DNA of 13,374 nucleotides from Balneolaceae bacterium (GTDB lineage: Bacteria; Bacteroidota; Rhodothermia; Balneolales; Balneolaceae), in assembly GCA_007134665.1 (NCBI GenBank), contig SLKH01000072.1:1-13374 (forward strand). The letters run 5' to 3'. Numbering within the stretch: the stretch's first letter is position 1; every line of letters begins with the position of its first letter. A program made the translations under genes and the position numbers. The notes below the pieces were generated by a model. It made no database searches. It saw nothing but the letters and a program-made list of their open reading frames with translations, and had not been told where the DNA came from. Of this stretch, positions 6,347-13,374 are shown one piece after another.

Positions 6347-8146
6347 TCACATCCGCTGCTTAATATATTGTTCAATATTTTCTTCAAGTACTTGCATCGG
6401 GATACTCCCATTTAAAAGTACTGTATCGTGAAACTCACGGATATCAAAGTCATTACCCAAAGCTTCTTCAGTACGTTTTCGTAATTCCCTGATTTTAATT
6501 TCACCCATTTTATACCCCAGAGCCTGGCCAGGCCAGAAAATATACCGATTGACTTCCGTGCGGATATTGTGTAGTGATAAGGATGAATTTTCTGCCATAT
6601 AGTCGATTGCCTCTTCCCTGTTCCAGCCAAATGCATGTATTCCGGTATCCACAACCAATCGTAAAGCGCGCCACATTTCATAGCTAAGCCGGCCAAAATT
6701 ACTGTAGGGATCATCATAAAATCCTACATCGAGTCCCAGCCGTTCAGCATATAACGCCCAGCCTTCTGTAAACGCCGTAAAATTGGCGGCTTGACGAAAA
6801 TCGGGCAGGTTTATTAATTCCTGCTGAAGAGCGATCTGCAAATGATGTCCCGGCACTGCTTCATGAAGGGATAATGCTTCTACTTCATAAAGCGGCCTGC
6901 TTGATAGATCATAGGTATTCACCGCATAGAAACCTGCTCTTGTTCCATCGGCTGCCCCACGGCTGTAATATGCCGTCGTAGTTCTGGGTGCAAGATAGTC
7001 CGGAATTGGCCTGATACCATAAGGCAAACGGGGAAGTGTCTGAAACAAAACCGGTAACTGTCCATCTATTTTTTTCAGCACATAAGCTGTATAGTAAAGA
7101 AGCTCTTCCGGTGTCTCAGCATAAAATTGTTCATCGGTCCGAAGGAAATTCACAAATGCACCAAAGTCATCACCAAATCCGGTTTCCTCCACTATTTCCA
7201 TCATTTCTTCCCGGATCCTCTTAACTTCATCAAGCCCGGTCTGGTGAACCTCGTGTGCTGTGACATCCATCGTTGTATGCAGCTGCACCAGGTATTCATA
7301 ATATTTCTCTCCGCCATCCAGGCCAGAAATCCCTGTTGATTCCGATGAACCGGGTATATATTCTTCCCTCAGGAAAGTTCTCAACCTCGCATATTCCGGT
7401 ATAACTACAGATTCCAGTATTTCTACAGCTTCATTGATTAATCGATTTCTTTCGTTTTCATTAAATGCGGTGGGAAAATTTTGAAATGGTTCAAATAGCA
7501 AACTTTCGGTCACATCGTTGACTACATGAGCTTCTACAGATGCTACATAATCGTCAAAAACGGACTGCGGACGCACCCACTCCGTTTCAAGCCCTTTTCT
7601 CATTCGTTCGATATATCCCGAATTATACTCCCGGAACCCCCTCAGCCTTTCAAGATAATTTTCATAATCCGAAACTGTATTCAGTGGTACACGGTTTGTC
7701 AAATCTGCAAACGCTGCATGATAATCCCACCATCCATTCAGGGGTAATAAATGATCATTCCGATTGAAAGCATCAATAGCATTGTTAAGCTGGAGTTCAA
7801 ATATATCGTAGTTTATCTGGTCATCCCGGTCCAGTTCCTGCCTTGGTATAGAATGAAGCCTTTCCAGAAACCGGATGCTCTCTCTGTATTGTTCCTCGAT
7901 AGCATCCAGCCCGGAATCCGGTAACCGGTCATTAAACCGATGATCGCCCTGACTTGTTGCAAAAAGCGGATTTGTGATCAAAGAATGTTCATGATAATCT
8001 TCAAATAGTGCCTGTAAATCTGAAACCGGGTCGCTATTATTGCCAGTGCCGAGCAGAAATGGTAGTGAACAGATCATCATGAGAAGTTTTAAAAATACAG
8101 ATTTGCTTCTGACTGACTCGTAAAAATGTGAGCTTTCAAATTTCAT
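6347..8146 (-). CDS. DUF885 family exported zinc-peptidase-like protein
   Basis: I start this gene at the ATG at 8146-8144 (599 residues); a TTG three codons upstream (8155) is less likely. A charged N-terminus followed by a hydrophobic segment at about 16-35 looks like a signal peptide or membrane anchor; no clear lipobox is seen. The rest matches the DUF885 family along its length: an N-terminal helical region with LFATSQGDHRFNDRL at about 61-75, TTAYYSRG at about 390-397, the zinc-site motif HEAVPGHH at 428-435, the third-ligand candidate E461 in TEGWALYAE, then YEMWRALRLVVDTGIH and a QALGYKMG segment near 541-548. These features imply a gluzincin-type metallopeptidase fold. Few DUF885 proteins have been characterised, so the substrate is unknown; extracytoplasmic peptide degradation is the likely role. 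A promoter box candidate lies about 50 bases upstream. The isomerase-like gene follows after 123 bases. Confidence 0.92.
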   Translation of the reverse strand: MKFESSHFYESVRSKSVFLKLLMMICSLPFLLGTGNNSDPVSDLQALFEDYHEHSLITNPLFATSQGDHRFNDRLPDSGLDAIEEQYRESIRFLERLHSIPRQELDRDDQINYDIFELQLNNAIDAFNRNDHLLPLNGWWDYHAAFADLTNRVPLNTVSDYENYLERLRGFREYNSGYIERMRKGLETEWVRPQSVFDDYVASVEAHVVNDVTESLLFEPFQNFPTAFNENERNRLINEAVEILESVVIPEYARLRTFLREEYIPGSSESTGISGLDGGEKYYEYLVQLHTTMDVTAHEVHQTGLDEVKRIREEMMEIVEETGFGDDFGAFVNFLRTDEQFYAETPEELLYYTAYVLKKIDGQLPVLFQTLPRLPYGIRPIPDYLAPRTTTAYYSRGAADGTRAGFYAVNTYDLSSRPLYEVEALSLHEAVPGHHLQIALQQELINLPDFRQAANFTAFTEGWALYAERLGLDVGFYDDPYSNFGRLSYEMWRALRLVVDTGIHAFGWNREEAIDYMAENSSLSLHNIRTEVNRYIFWPGQALGYKMGEIKIRELRKRTEEALGNDFDIREFHDTVLLNGSIPMQVLEENIEQYIKQRM

Positions 8147-8195
8147 AAATTTCAATTCTTATTAGTTCGGTAAAGGATTTTTTGTGAATACCCCT

Positions 8196-8203
8196 CAAAT
8201 ATA
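8196..8203 (-). promoter_or_regulatory. Candidate Bacteroidota -7 promoter box for the DUF885 gene
   Basis: The minus strand reads TATATTTG, an exact match to TAnnTTTG, about 50 bases before the DUF885 ATG. The predicted 5' untranslated leader would be roughly 40 bases. The -33 position holds ACTG rather than TTTG, so only half of the promoter is convincing. Confidence 0.35.
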
Positions 8204-8250
8204 AAAGCCAGGATTTTTTAAGCAGTACTATTTATGCTCCAACAAACAAA

Positions 8251-8298
8251 TTTAATCATTCGGTTATTTGGGTTCACAGCATTCCATAAATGATTAAA
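8251..8298. repeat. Perfect 10-bp inverted repeat, possible operator
   Basis: TTTAATCATT (8251-8260) and AATGATTAAA (8289-8298) are exact reverse complements, separated by 28 bases. The repeat lies between DUF885 and the barrel-BCCT-USP genes, about 160 bases before the barrel start. Half-sites about 38 bases apart centre to centre could bind a looping or dimer-of-dimers regulator; equally, an AT-rich 10-mer pair can arise by chance. A second, shorter pair, GGGTT (8270-8274) and AACCC (8298-8302), is interleaved with it. Confidence 0.35.
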
Positions 8299-8459
8299 AC
8301 CCATTACTCTACAACTTTATATCCTGTAATATTAATTACTTGAAGACTCCGAACAGTTTATGTATGTTCACTAAGCCGATTCAGACGAAAATAATATGTC
8401 TGATGCTTTCTTACTAATTACATGATTTTGACAAACCTGTTCTGAAGCTTTCAATAGAA

Positions 8460-9719
8460 ATGCTAACTGATATCAAGAAGATGAAAAAACCATACGATAC
8501 TATATTGTACTTATTTTCCGGTTTTTTAGCAGTATTTATATTCACATTCATTTTTAACATAAATTATCTGTACGCGCAGGCTGAAAATGATGAAGACTAC
8601 CTGAATATCGGGGGTGCTCTCAGGTTTAATTTATACCTTACGGATTACGGTGGAGACTTTAATCCGAATGATTTCCAGGCAACCATAGATACCTGGAGAA
8701 TCAATGTCAATGCCCGTCACTCCGGGGTTGGTATCAATTTTGAGTACCGTTTTTATCCCACATTTAATACACATTTCATCAAACAGGGTTGGTTTGAATA
8801 TGATTTTACTCCATCCACTCAGATCCAGCTTGGTGTAACACAGGTTCCGTTTGGCAACCTTCAATACAATTCCCATAACTGGTGGTTCCAGGGCGGTTAT
8901 TATGTAGGGCTTGAAGATGATCATGATATGGGGCTCAAGCTAATTCATGACCGTGACAACTGGAATCTTCAGGTTGCTTACTTTTTTCAGCCTGAACCTG
9001 CCGGGCCGGCATATGGAGCCGCATCATTTGGCACAGGCGGACCAGGCCGCTACTCCTATGATATCATTCCTATAACCGGGAATAACCCCTGGGATTATGT
9101 GTTGGGGCCTGATGAAATTCCACAATCCAACCAGGAGAAAAACCAGGTCAACCTGAGATACGTATATGATTTACAGCATGAGGGAGGAAATAATTCCCTG
9201 ATCGGCGGATCGGTTCAATACGGTGGCATTTACAACAGTGCTCAGGATGAATATAGCAGCCGATATGCATTGGCAGGCCACCTTGATGGAAATTATGGCA
9301 ATTTCAATGTGAAAGCTCAGATTGCCTATTATCAAAACAATGCTATCAATGATGCGGGTCAGGAAGTAGATTATGTTTACATGGCAGCTTACGGTGATCC
9401 ATACCCAGTTGCCGCTGAAGCCACTCTTTATTCCCTGGGAATCGCATATTCACTGGATGTCGATTTCGGGCCGGTATCTAACATCAACTTCTATAACAAT
9501 TATACACTTTTTGATAAGTCAAATGATGACTTTTTCAATACTCACCAAAATGTTCTTGGTGCTTTAGTAACCATGGGGAATATCTTCGCCTACTTTGATG
9601 TTGCATCCGGAGCAAATCATCCCTGGCTGACCAACAACTTTGGTACAGGACTCGGCCAGGGAGTGGAGGATCCAAGGCTGAATACACGATTCAATATTAA
9701 TATCGGCTATTATTTCTGA
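8460..9719 (+). CDS. Outer-membrane beta-barrel (porin-like) protein
   Basis: This gene encodes a 419-residue exported protein. An N-terminal hydrophobic segment at about 15-38 ends in AQA (39-41), a signal-peptidase site, so the mature protein begins near AENDEDYLNIGG. The rest is a chain of alternating hydrophobic/polar beta strands with aromatic girdles (for example NFEYRFYP, WFEYDFTPSTQIQLGV, VPFGNLQYNSHNWWFQGGYY) and Asp-rich turns such as GLEDDHDMG. It ends in RFNINIGYYF, with the C-terminal Phe that outer-membrane barrels use for BAM recognition. Length and pattern suit a 16-strand porin-like barrel related in style to phosphate-selective porins, but I do not recognise a named family. 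The ATG at 8481 is an alternative start giving the more typical MKKPYDT. The BCCT transporter gene begins 47 bases after the stop, suggesting the barrel admits that transporter's substrate. Confidence 0.85.
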   Translation: MLTDIKKMKKPYDTILYLFSGFLAVFIFTFIFNINYLYAQAENDEDYLNIGGALRFNLYLTDYGGDFNPNDFQATIDTWRINVNARHSGVGINFEYRFYPTFNTHFIKQGWFEYDFTPSTQIQLGVTQVPFGNLQYNSHNWWFQGGYYVGLEDDHDMGLKLIHDRDNWNLQVAYFFQPEPAGPAYGAASFGTGGPGRYSYDIIPITGNNPWDYVLGPDEIPQSNQEKNQVNLRYVYDLQHEGGNNSLIGGSVQYGGIYNSAQDEYSSRYALAGHLDGNYGNFNVKAQIAYYQNNAINDAGQEVDYVYMAAYGDPYPVAAEATLYSLGIAYSLDVDFGPVSNINFYNNYTLFDKSNDDFFNTHQNVLGALVTMGNIFAYFDVASGANHPWLTNNFGTGLGQGVEDPRLNTRFNINIGYYF

Positions 9720-9766
9720 CCAACATGTACGTTCACCATTTTTAATTATAAAAAAATTACGGACAT

Positions 9767-11383
9767 ATGGCTTTACAAGGAGAAAAAAGGAAGGGTCCGG
9801 ATGAAAAAAAGTCCGGTAATAAATATTTTGACATACACGGGCCTGTGTTCTGGCCGTCGGTTCTGTTAATAACTGTATTAATTGTCGGAACACTCTTGGC
9901 AGGTGATGCGGCTGAAGAGGTGTTCAACAACACCAGAGTAGGAATCACCGAGTGGGCAAGCTGGCTATTTGTAGCCGGTGTGAACCTGTTTATCGGGTTT
10001 TCACTCTATTTTGCTTTCAGTAAATATGGTTCAATCCGGCTTGGCGGTGAGAATGCAGAACCTGAATTTAGTACGATGGCATGGTTTGCCATGCTGTTCA
10101 GTGCAGGAATGGGGATTGGCCTTATGTTTTTTGCAGTTGCCGAACCGATGTGGCATCTCTTGTATCCGCCACATGCAGAAGCCGGCAGTACAGCAGCCGT
10201 TCGTGATGCCATGGGTGTTACCTTTTTACACTGGGGATTACACGCATGGGCAATTTATGCAGTCGTAGCTCTCGCTCTCGCCTTCTTTGCATTTAACCGA
10301 AAACTTCCCCTCTCCTTTCGTTCAGTATTCTATCCATTACTTGGAGACCGTATTAACGGCTGGATGGGTGATGTCATCGATATCCTTGCAGTTCTTGCAA
10401 CGTTATTCGGACTTGCCACCTCACTCGGCCTGGGAGCAGCACAAGCCGGTGCCGGAATGGAATATGTTTTTGGATTTGCCAATACTGTTAATTTACAAGT
10501 GATTATTATTATAGCTGTTACAGCAGTTGCTGTCGTATCTGTTGTTCTGGGTATCGACAGAGGTGTCAAGGTATTGAGTGAATTCAATATCCGGGTTGCA
10601 GCGTTGTTTTTGCTTTTTATACTGATCGTTGGCCCAACACTCTATATTCTTGGATCTTTTATTCAGAATATCGGCCATTATGCACAAAACTTTCCATCTT
10701 ATGCCTTCTGGACTGAAACGTATCAGGATGGAGATTTTATGACTACCTGGACAGTCTTTTACTGGGCTTGGTGGATTTCGTGGTCACCATATGTCGGTAT
10801 GTTTATTGCCCGTATTTCAAAGGGTCGGACAGTCAAGCAATTTGTACTGGGTGTTCTTATCGTACCTACGATCGTTACATTCCTGTGGATGAGTGGATTT
10901 GGCGGAAGTGCTCTTTACCTCGAAACAGGCGGGATTGCAGAGATCGCATCAGCAGTTGAAGCAGATCAGACTACATCGTTGTTTATCCTGTTAGATCAAT
11001 TCCCACTCTCAATGATTACTTCTGTCATTGCTATTATATTGGTGCTTAGCTTTTTTGTAACCTCTTCTGACTCGGGTTCACTTGTAATCGATGGCCTCAC
11101 AAGTGGCGGTAAACTACATGCCCCAACCGGTCAACGAGTATTCTGGGCTACTACTGAAGGTCTTGTGGCCGCAGTTCTGCTCCTTGGCGGCGGGCTTGGA
11201 GCATTACAAGCCGGAGCGATCAGTACCGGTTTACCTTTTGTCATCGTACTTCTGATTATGTGTTACAGCCTGCAACGGGGACTACACAGTGAATACCAGG
11301 ATATTCAATCCAAAGACAAGGCCAGGGAGCGTGAATCCTACAGGGATATTGTGGCCAAAGCACTGAAAAAACAACAAAATTAG
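9767..11383 (+). CDS. BCCT family Na+-coupled glycine betaine-type transporter
   Basis: This 538-residue inner-membrane carrier has 12 predicted membrane segments and belongs to the betaine/choline/carnitine transporter (BCCT) family, which imports compatible solutes. Residues 113-118 (AGMGIG) are the glycine-rich segment of Na+-coupled members such as BetP; H+-coupled choline carriers and the CaiT exchanger differ there. The aromatic substrate box is complete: W156, W161 and Y164 match the spacing of BetP W189, W194 and Y197, and W328, W333, W335, W336 and W339 match the BetP TM8 tryptophans (WAWWISW). FFVTSSDSGS at 429-438 carries the conserved Thr/Ser residues near the second Na+ site. Glycine betaine or a close analogue is therefore the likely substrate. 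The N-terminus is short, and the C-terminal tail (about 503-538) is charged and could sense ionic strength, as BetP's does. The barrel gene lies 47 bases upstream and the USP gene 14 bases downstream. Confidence 0.95.
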   Translation: MALQGEKRKGPDEKKSGNKYFDIHGPVFWPSVLLITVLIVGTLLAGDAAEEVFNNTRVGITEWASWLFVAGVNLFIGFSLYFAFSKYGSIRLGGENAEPEFSTMAWFAMLFSAGMGIGLMFFAVAEPMWHLLYPPHAEAGSTAAVRDAMGVTFLHWGLHAWAIYAVVALALAFFAFNRKLPLSFRSVFYPLLGDRINGWMGDVIDILAVLATLFGLATSLGLGAAQAGAGMEYVFGFANTVNLQVIIIIAVTAVAVVSVVLGIDRGVKVLSEFNIRVAALFLLFILIVGPTLYILGSFIQNIGHYAQNFPSYAFWTETYQDGDFMTTWTVFYWAWWISWSPYVGMFIARISKGRTVKQFVLGVLIVPTIVTFLWMSGFGGSALYLETGGIAEIASAVEADQTTSLFILLDQFPLSMITSVIAIILVLSFFVTSSDSGSLVIDGLTSGGKLHAPTGQRVFWATTEGLVAAVLLLGGGLGALQAGAISTGLPFVIVLLIMCYSLQRGLHSEYQDIQSKDKARERESYRDIVAKALKKQQN

Positions 11384-11397
11384 AAACAGAGAAAGTT

Positions 11398-12312
11398 ATG
11401 ATTAATTCAAAACACTGGCTTGTTGCTATCGATTTAACCAGGATGGACGAGGTACTTGTCGGCTATACTGCTTTTTTAGCAAAATTTATTAAACCTGATA
11501 CAATTACCTTTCTACACATCATTGAATCAGGTCCTACAGCACTGGATATTATTGAACAATTCCCTGAACTGGAAACCAAGGATGAATTCGAAAAAATTAT
11601 CCGGGATGAAATAAACGAATTAGTTGATAATCATTTCGATGATAAACCCCCGGAAATCCGTACAGTAATCAAGGAAGGACGTGCTACTGATCAAATTATT
11701 GATGTTGTCAATTCACTGGAACCGGATCTATTGCTGATGGGCAGAAAAGTTGGATTTGTTGGTGAAGGAGTAATCCCGAAACAGATTCTTAAATATGTCC
11801 CAGTCTCTATCCTTTTCGTTCCCGAGAATTGCAGGTACAGCTTAAAGAAAGCTTTGGTACCTGTTGATTTTTCAGAACAGTCGGCAAAGGGTATTAAAAC
11901 AGCCCTGGAATTGGTCAAGCCAGAGGGTGGCGAAGTTACTGCACAGCATATCTATCAATATCGTGCTCAATTTTTCCCGTATATGTTATCTGAAGAAGAA
12001 AAAAAGAAAGTAGACAGGGAAATTGAAAAGAAAAAAGAGAATTTTATTGGCAAATTCGACATTCCATCCGGTGTAGAGTTCAAACTTTCACGACATAGTG
12101 ATGGCAAACTGGCAGATACCGTTTATTCGGAAGTAATCGGTCAACAATCCGATATCCTTATTGTTGCATCTAAAGTGAAAAAACTTCCAAACCTGATGCG
12201 CCATAACTTTACCGATAAGATGGTGAATTACTCCTTTGGAATTCCGGTATTAATCCAGAAGAACAGGGAACGATATCAAAAATTTCTGCAGTCTGTCTTC
12301 GGTAATTCCTGA
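11398..12312 (+). CDS. Tandem universal stress protein (two USP domains)
   Basis: The product has 304 residues and two USP folds. The first spans about 1-143 (WLVAIDLTRMDE opening, LLLMGRKVGFVG in the usual nucleotide-loop place). The second spans about 150-288 (KALVPVDFSEQSAKGI opening, DILIVASKVKK in the loop place). USP proteins are small cytosolic regulators, some binding ATP through G-x2-G-x9-G-[ST]. In the second domain the aligned positions are Ala257, Val260 and Asn270-Phe271, so the motif is absent; in the first it is shortened and irregular. ATP binding is therefore doubtful. The start follows the BCCT stop by 14 bases, so the two genes are almost certainly co-transcribed. In Halomonas the USP protein TeaD is encoded beside the TeaABC ectoine transporter and regulates it; a comparable role here is an inference. 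The gene converges on the M1 peptidase gene with a 12-base gap. Confidence 0.92.
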   Translation: MINSKHWLVAIDLTRMDEVLVGYTAFLAKFIKPDTITFLHIIESGPTALDIIEQFPELETKDEFEKIIRDEINELVDNHFDDKPPEIRTVIKEGRATDQIIDVVNSLEPDLLLMGRKVGFVGEGVIPKQILKYVPVSILFVPENCRYSLKKALVPVDFSEQSAKGIKTALELVKPEGGEVTAQHIYQYRAQFFPYMLSEEEKKKVDREIEKKKENFIGKFDIPSGVEFKLSRHSDGKLADTVYSEVIGQQSDILIVASKVKKLPNLMRHNFTDKMVNYSFGIPVLIQKNRERYQKFLQSVFGNS

Positions 12313-12315
12313 GCT

Positions 12316-12336
12316 GATTTCGGTCTAATCGGAATC
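12316..12336. terminator. Possible shared hairpin terminator between USP and M1 peptidase genes
   Basis: Arms GATTTCG (12316-12322) and CGGAATC (12330-12336) form 7 pairs including one T-G wobble, with a 7-base loop. On the plus strand the stem is followed by TCCTTTT, a weak T tract. It begins 4 bases after the USP stop, and its loop contains the TAG stop of the convergent M1 peptidase gene (12325-12327), so the two ends are very compact. Strength is modest. Confidence 0.35.
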
Positions 12337-13374
12337 TCCTTTTAGTATTTGATTGCGGGGATCTACAAGAAGCTCAGAATCCGGATTCACTTCAAAGGAG
12401 ATTACACCATTCTCAGGAATAAAGCTTTTGATGTTTCCGTCGATTTTGATTTCAGTTGGCATCTGAAAGTCAATATTGCCCGGCACAATCCATTCCAGTG
12501 TAAATATATTGTCCTCCATTGAGGTCTGGTAGTGTGGAAGTTCGGGTTGTCGCAGATAGATTTCGAACATCCAGCCAAGTTCTTTCCCGCTGTTTTTTTC
12601 AACCAGGGTTAAAAAATCATCGGTTGTTACAAATCGTACGTGGCTGCCATCTGTAACGGATTCAAGCTCCTCAGTGGGATATGCGAACCGCCTCATAGAT
12701 TGAAAGAATACGTCATCACCCAACAGGTAACGCAGTGTATGCAAAAATACAGCCCCCTTGTAGTAAATGTCGCCACCACGACCTGAACCATATACATCTG
12801 TTGTCGTCATAAATTCTCTTGGAGCTATCTCCTGTACCGACCGGATGCTGCGTCTGAAAACCTGTATCATTTCCTGGTATAACTCTTCTCCTCCAAGATG
12901 TTCCGCATAGAGTGCCTGCATATAAGTACCAAATCCTTCATGGATCCAGAAATCACGCCAGTCCCATGCCGATACCATATTCCCCCACCATTCATGAGCC
13001 AGTTCGTGCTGATGCAGATCATCGAATCCAAACCGGGGGCCAAACAACGCACCATTCCGAAAATTTGCTCCATATGCAATAATTGACTGATGTTCCATTC
13101 CGAGGTAAGGAGCGTGAGCTACCCCATATTTATCTGCTCTGAACGGATATGGTCCCAATATTTCTTCAAGAAACCGGAGCTGATCAATAAACTGTGGGAA
13201 CAACTCTTCTCCCTGCTCCAGGAATTCCGGCAGCACCCAAAAGGTTACTTCCATTTCATCCCCTGCTACACTTTCATAGGATTCCGAGATGGTTTTATAG
13301 GGTGCGGCATTTAATGTTACATTGTAATTACTGATTGGAGTAGAATTAAACCAATGCCATGTTTTCCAGCCATC
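12325..13374 (-). CDS. M1 family zinc aminopeptidase, C-terminal part (5' end off window)
   Basis: The frame is open from the right edge (13374) to the TAG at 12327-12325, giving the last 349 residues of an M1 peptidase; an ATG at 13254 is internal, because WHWFNSTPISNYNVTLN upstream continues the family's N-terminal beta domain. Fragment positions: exopeptidase motif LGMEHQ at 91-96 (GAMEN in classical members; the Glu is kept, the Asn is His), the zinc motif HELAHEWWGN at 123-132 with the third ligand E146 exactly 18 residues after the second His (HEXXH-x18-E), and the transition-state Tyr in DIYYKGA near 202-208. A short C-terminal domain follows, ending RNQILKGDSD. M1 enzymes remove N-terminal residues from peptides. 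The signal peptide, if any, lies off the window. It could be secreted as in many Bacteroidota relatives, but this cannot be seen. Confidence 0.95.
   Translation of the reverse strand, partial: DGWKTWHWFNSTPISNYNVTLNAAPYKTISESYESVAGDEMEVTFWVLPEFLEQGEELFPQFIDQLRFLEEILGPYPFRADKYGVAHAPYLGMEHQSIIAYGANFRNGALFGPRFGFDDLHQHELAHEWWGNMVSAWDWRDFWIHEGFGTYMQALYAEHLGGEELYQEMIQVFRRSIRSVQEIAPREFMTTTDVYGSGRGGDIYYKGAVFLHTLRYLLGDDVFFQSMRRFAYPTEELESVTDGSHVRFVTTDDFLTLVEKNSGKELGWMFEIYLRQPELPHYQTSMEDNIFTLEWIVPGNIDFQMPTEIKIDGNIKSFIPENGVISFEVNPDSELLVDPRNQILKGDSD

Larger units (their letters stand above)
8156..8459. other. Divergent AT-rich intergenic region upstream of the barrel-BCCT-USP genes
   Basis: This 304-base stretch (about 313 if the DUF885 ATG at 8146 is right) has no coding signal on either strand. 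It should contain promoters for DUF885 (leftward) and the barrel gene (rightward). It holds an exact TAnnTTTG box for DUF885 at 8203-8196 and a perfect 10-bp inverted repeat at 8251-8298. For the barrel gene I see only a near match (TGATTTTG, one base off consensus, around 8423-8430). No tRNA-like or terminator-like structure was recognised. Confidence 0.5.

Noticed and set aside
9564..10587. Minus-strand frames at 9564-9893, 10006-10212 and 10330-10587 around the BCCT start
   Set aside because: They run antisense to conserved membrane segments of the BCCT transporter and show no recognisable features.
1901..12312. Defence system, phage, integron or CRISPR content
   Set aside because: None of the genes carries nuclease, toxin, recombinase or transposase motifs, and no direct-repeat array is present.
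13252..13254. Complete M1-like gene starting at the ATG at 13254
   Set aside because: The frame continues in coding fashion to the right edge with family-like sequence, so this ATG is internal.

Overview
The window looks like ordinary chromosomal DNA from a marine or salt-tolerant member of the Bacteroidota/Balneolota (Rhodothermota) group. This rests on the following: a TonB-dependent receptor with a carboxypeptidase-like N-terminal domain; A-rich leaders with almost no Shine-Dalgarno sequences; two matches to the Bacteroidota -7 promoter box (TAnnTTTG); a moderate, slightly AT-rich composition by eye; and a Na+/betaine-type transporter. No rRNA, tRNA, CRISPR array, insertion sequence or phage gene was seen. 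The phylum is an inference; no lineage marker was tested.

Layout, left to right. (1) The 5' end of a TonB-dependent outer-membrane receptor runs leftward off the edge (1-893). (2) A secreted SIMPL/DUF541 protein is divergent from it (1156-1818). (3) Leftward priA, the replication-restart helicase (1901-4330), converges on the SIMPL gene across a small AT-rich hairpin. (4) purU, formyltetrahydrofolate deformylase (from about 4415 or 4488 to 5347), is divergent from priA. (5) Two leftward genes for exported proteins follow: a DUF885 zinc-peptidase-like protein (6347-8146) and, downstream of it, a secreted sugar-isomerase-fold TIM barrel (5357-6223). (6) After a 304-base AT-rich gap holding a perfect 10-bp inverted repeat, three rightward genes are tightly spaced: an outer-membrane beta-barrel (8460-9719), a BCCT betaine-type transporter (9767-11383) and a tandem universal-stress protein (11398-12312). 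(7) The 3' part of an M1 aminopeptidase gene, leftward and cut by the right edge, ends the window (12325-13374).

How the genes may work together. The barrel-BCCT-USP trio reads as one transcription unit that could carry a compatible solute across both membranes, with a soluble partner encoded 14 bases downstream of the transporter. DUF885, M1 and the TonB receptor suggest a protein- and nutrient-scavenging lifestyle. priA and purU are housekeeping genes.

Two points deserve attention. In PriA, two of the eight zinc-ligand cysteines are serine, at exactly aligned spacing and both in the same zinc site. In purU, the reading frame has no ATG start near the expected N-terminus; a GTG followed by an A8 run lies just upstream in a different frame and would join the purU frame with one extra A. 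No clearly novel multi-gene system was found.
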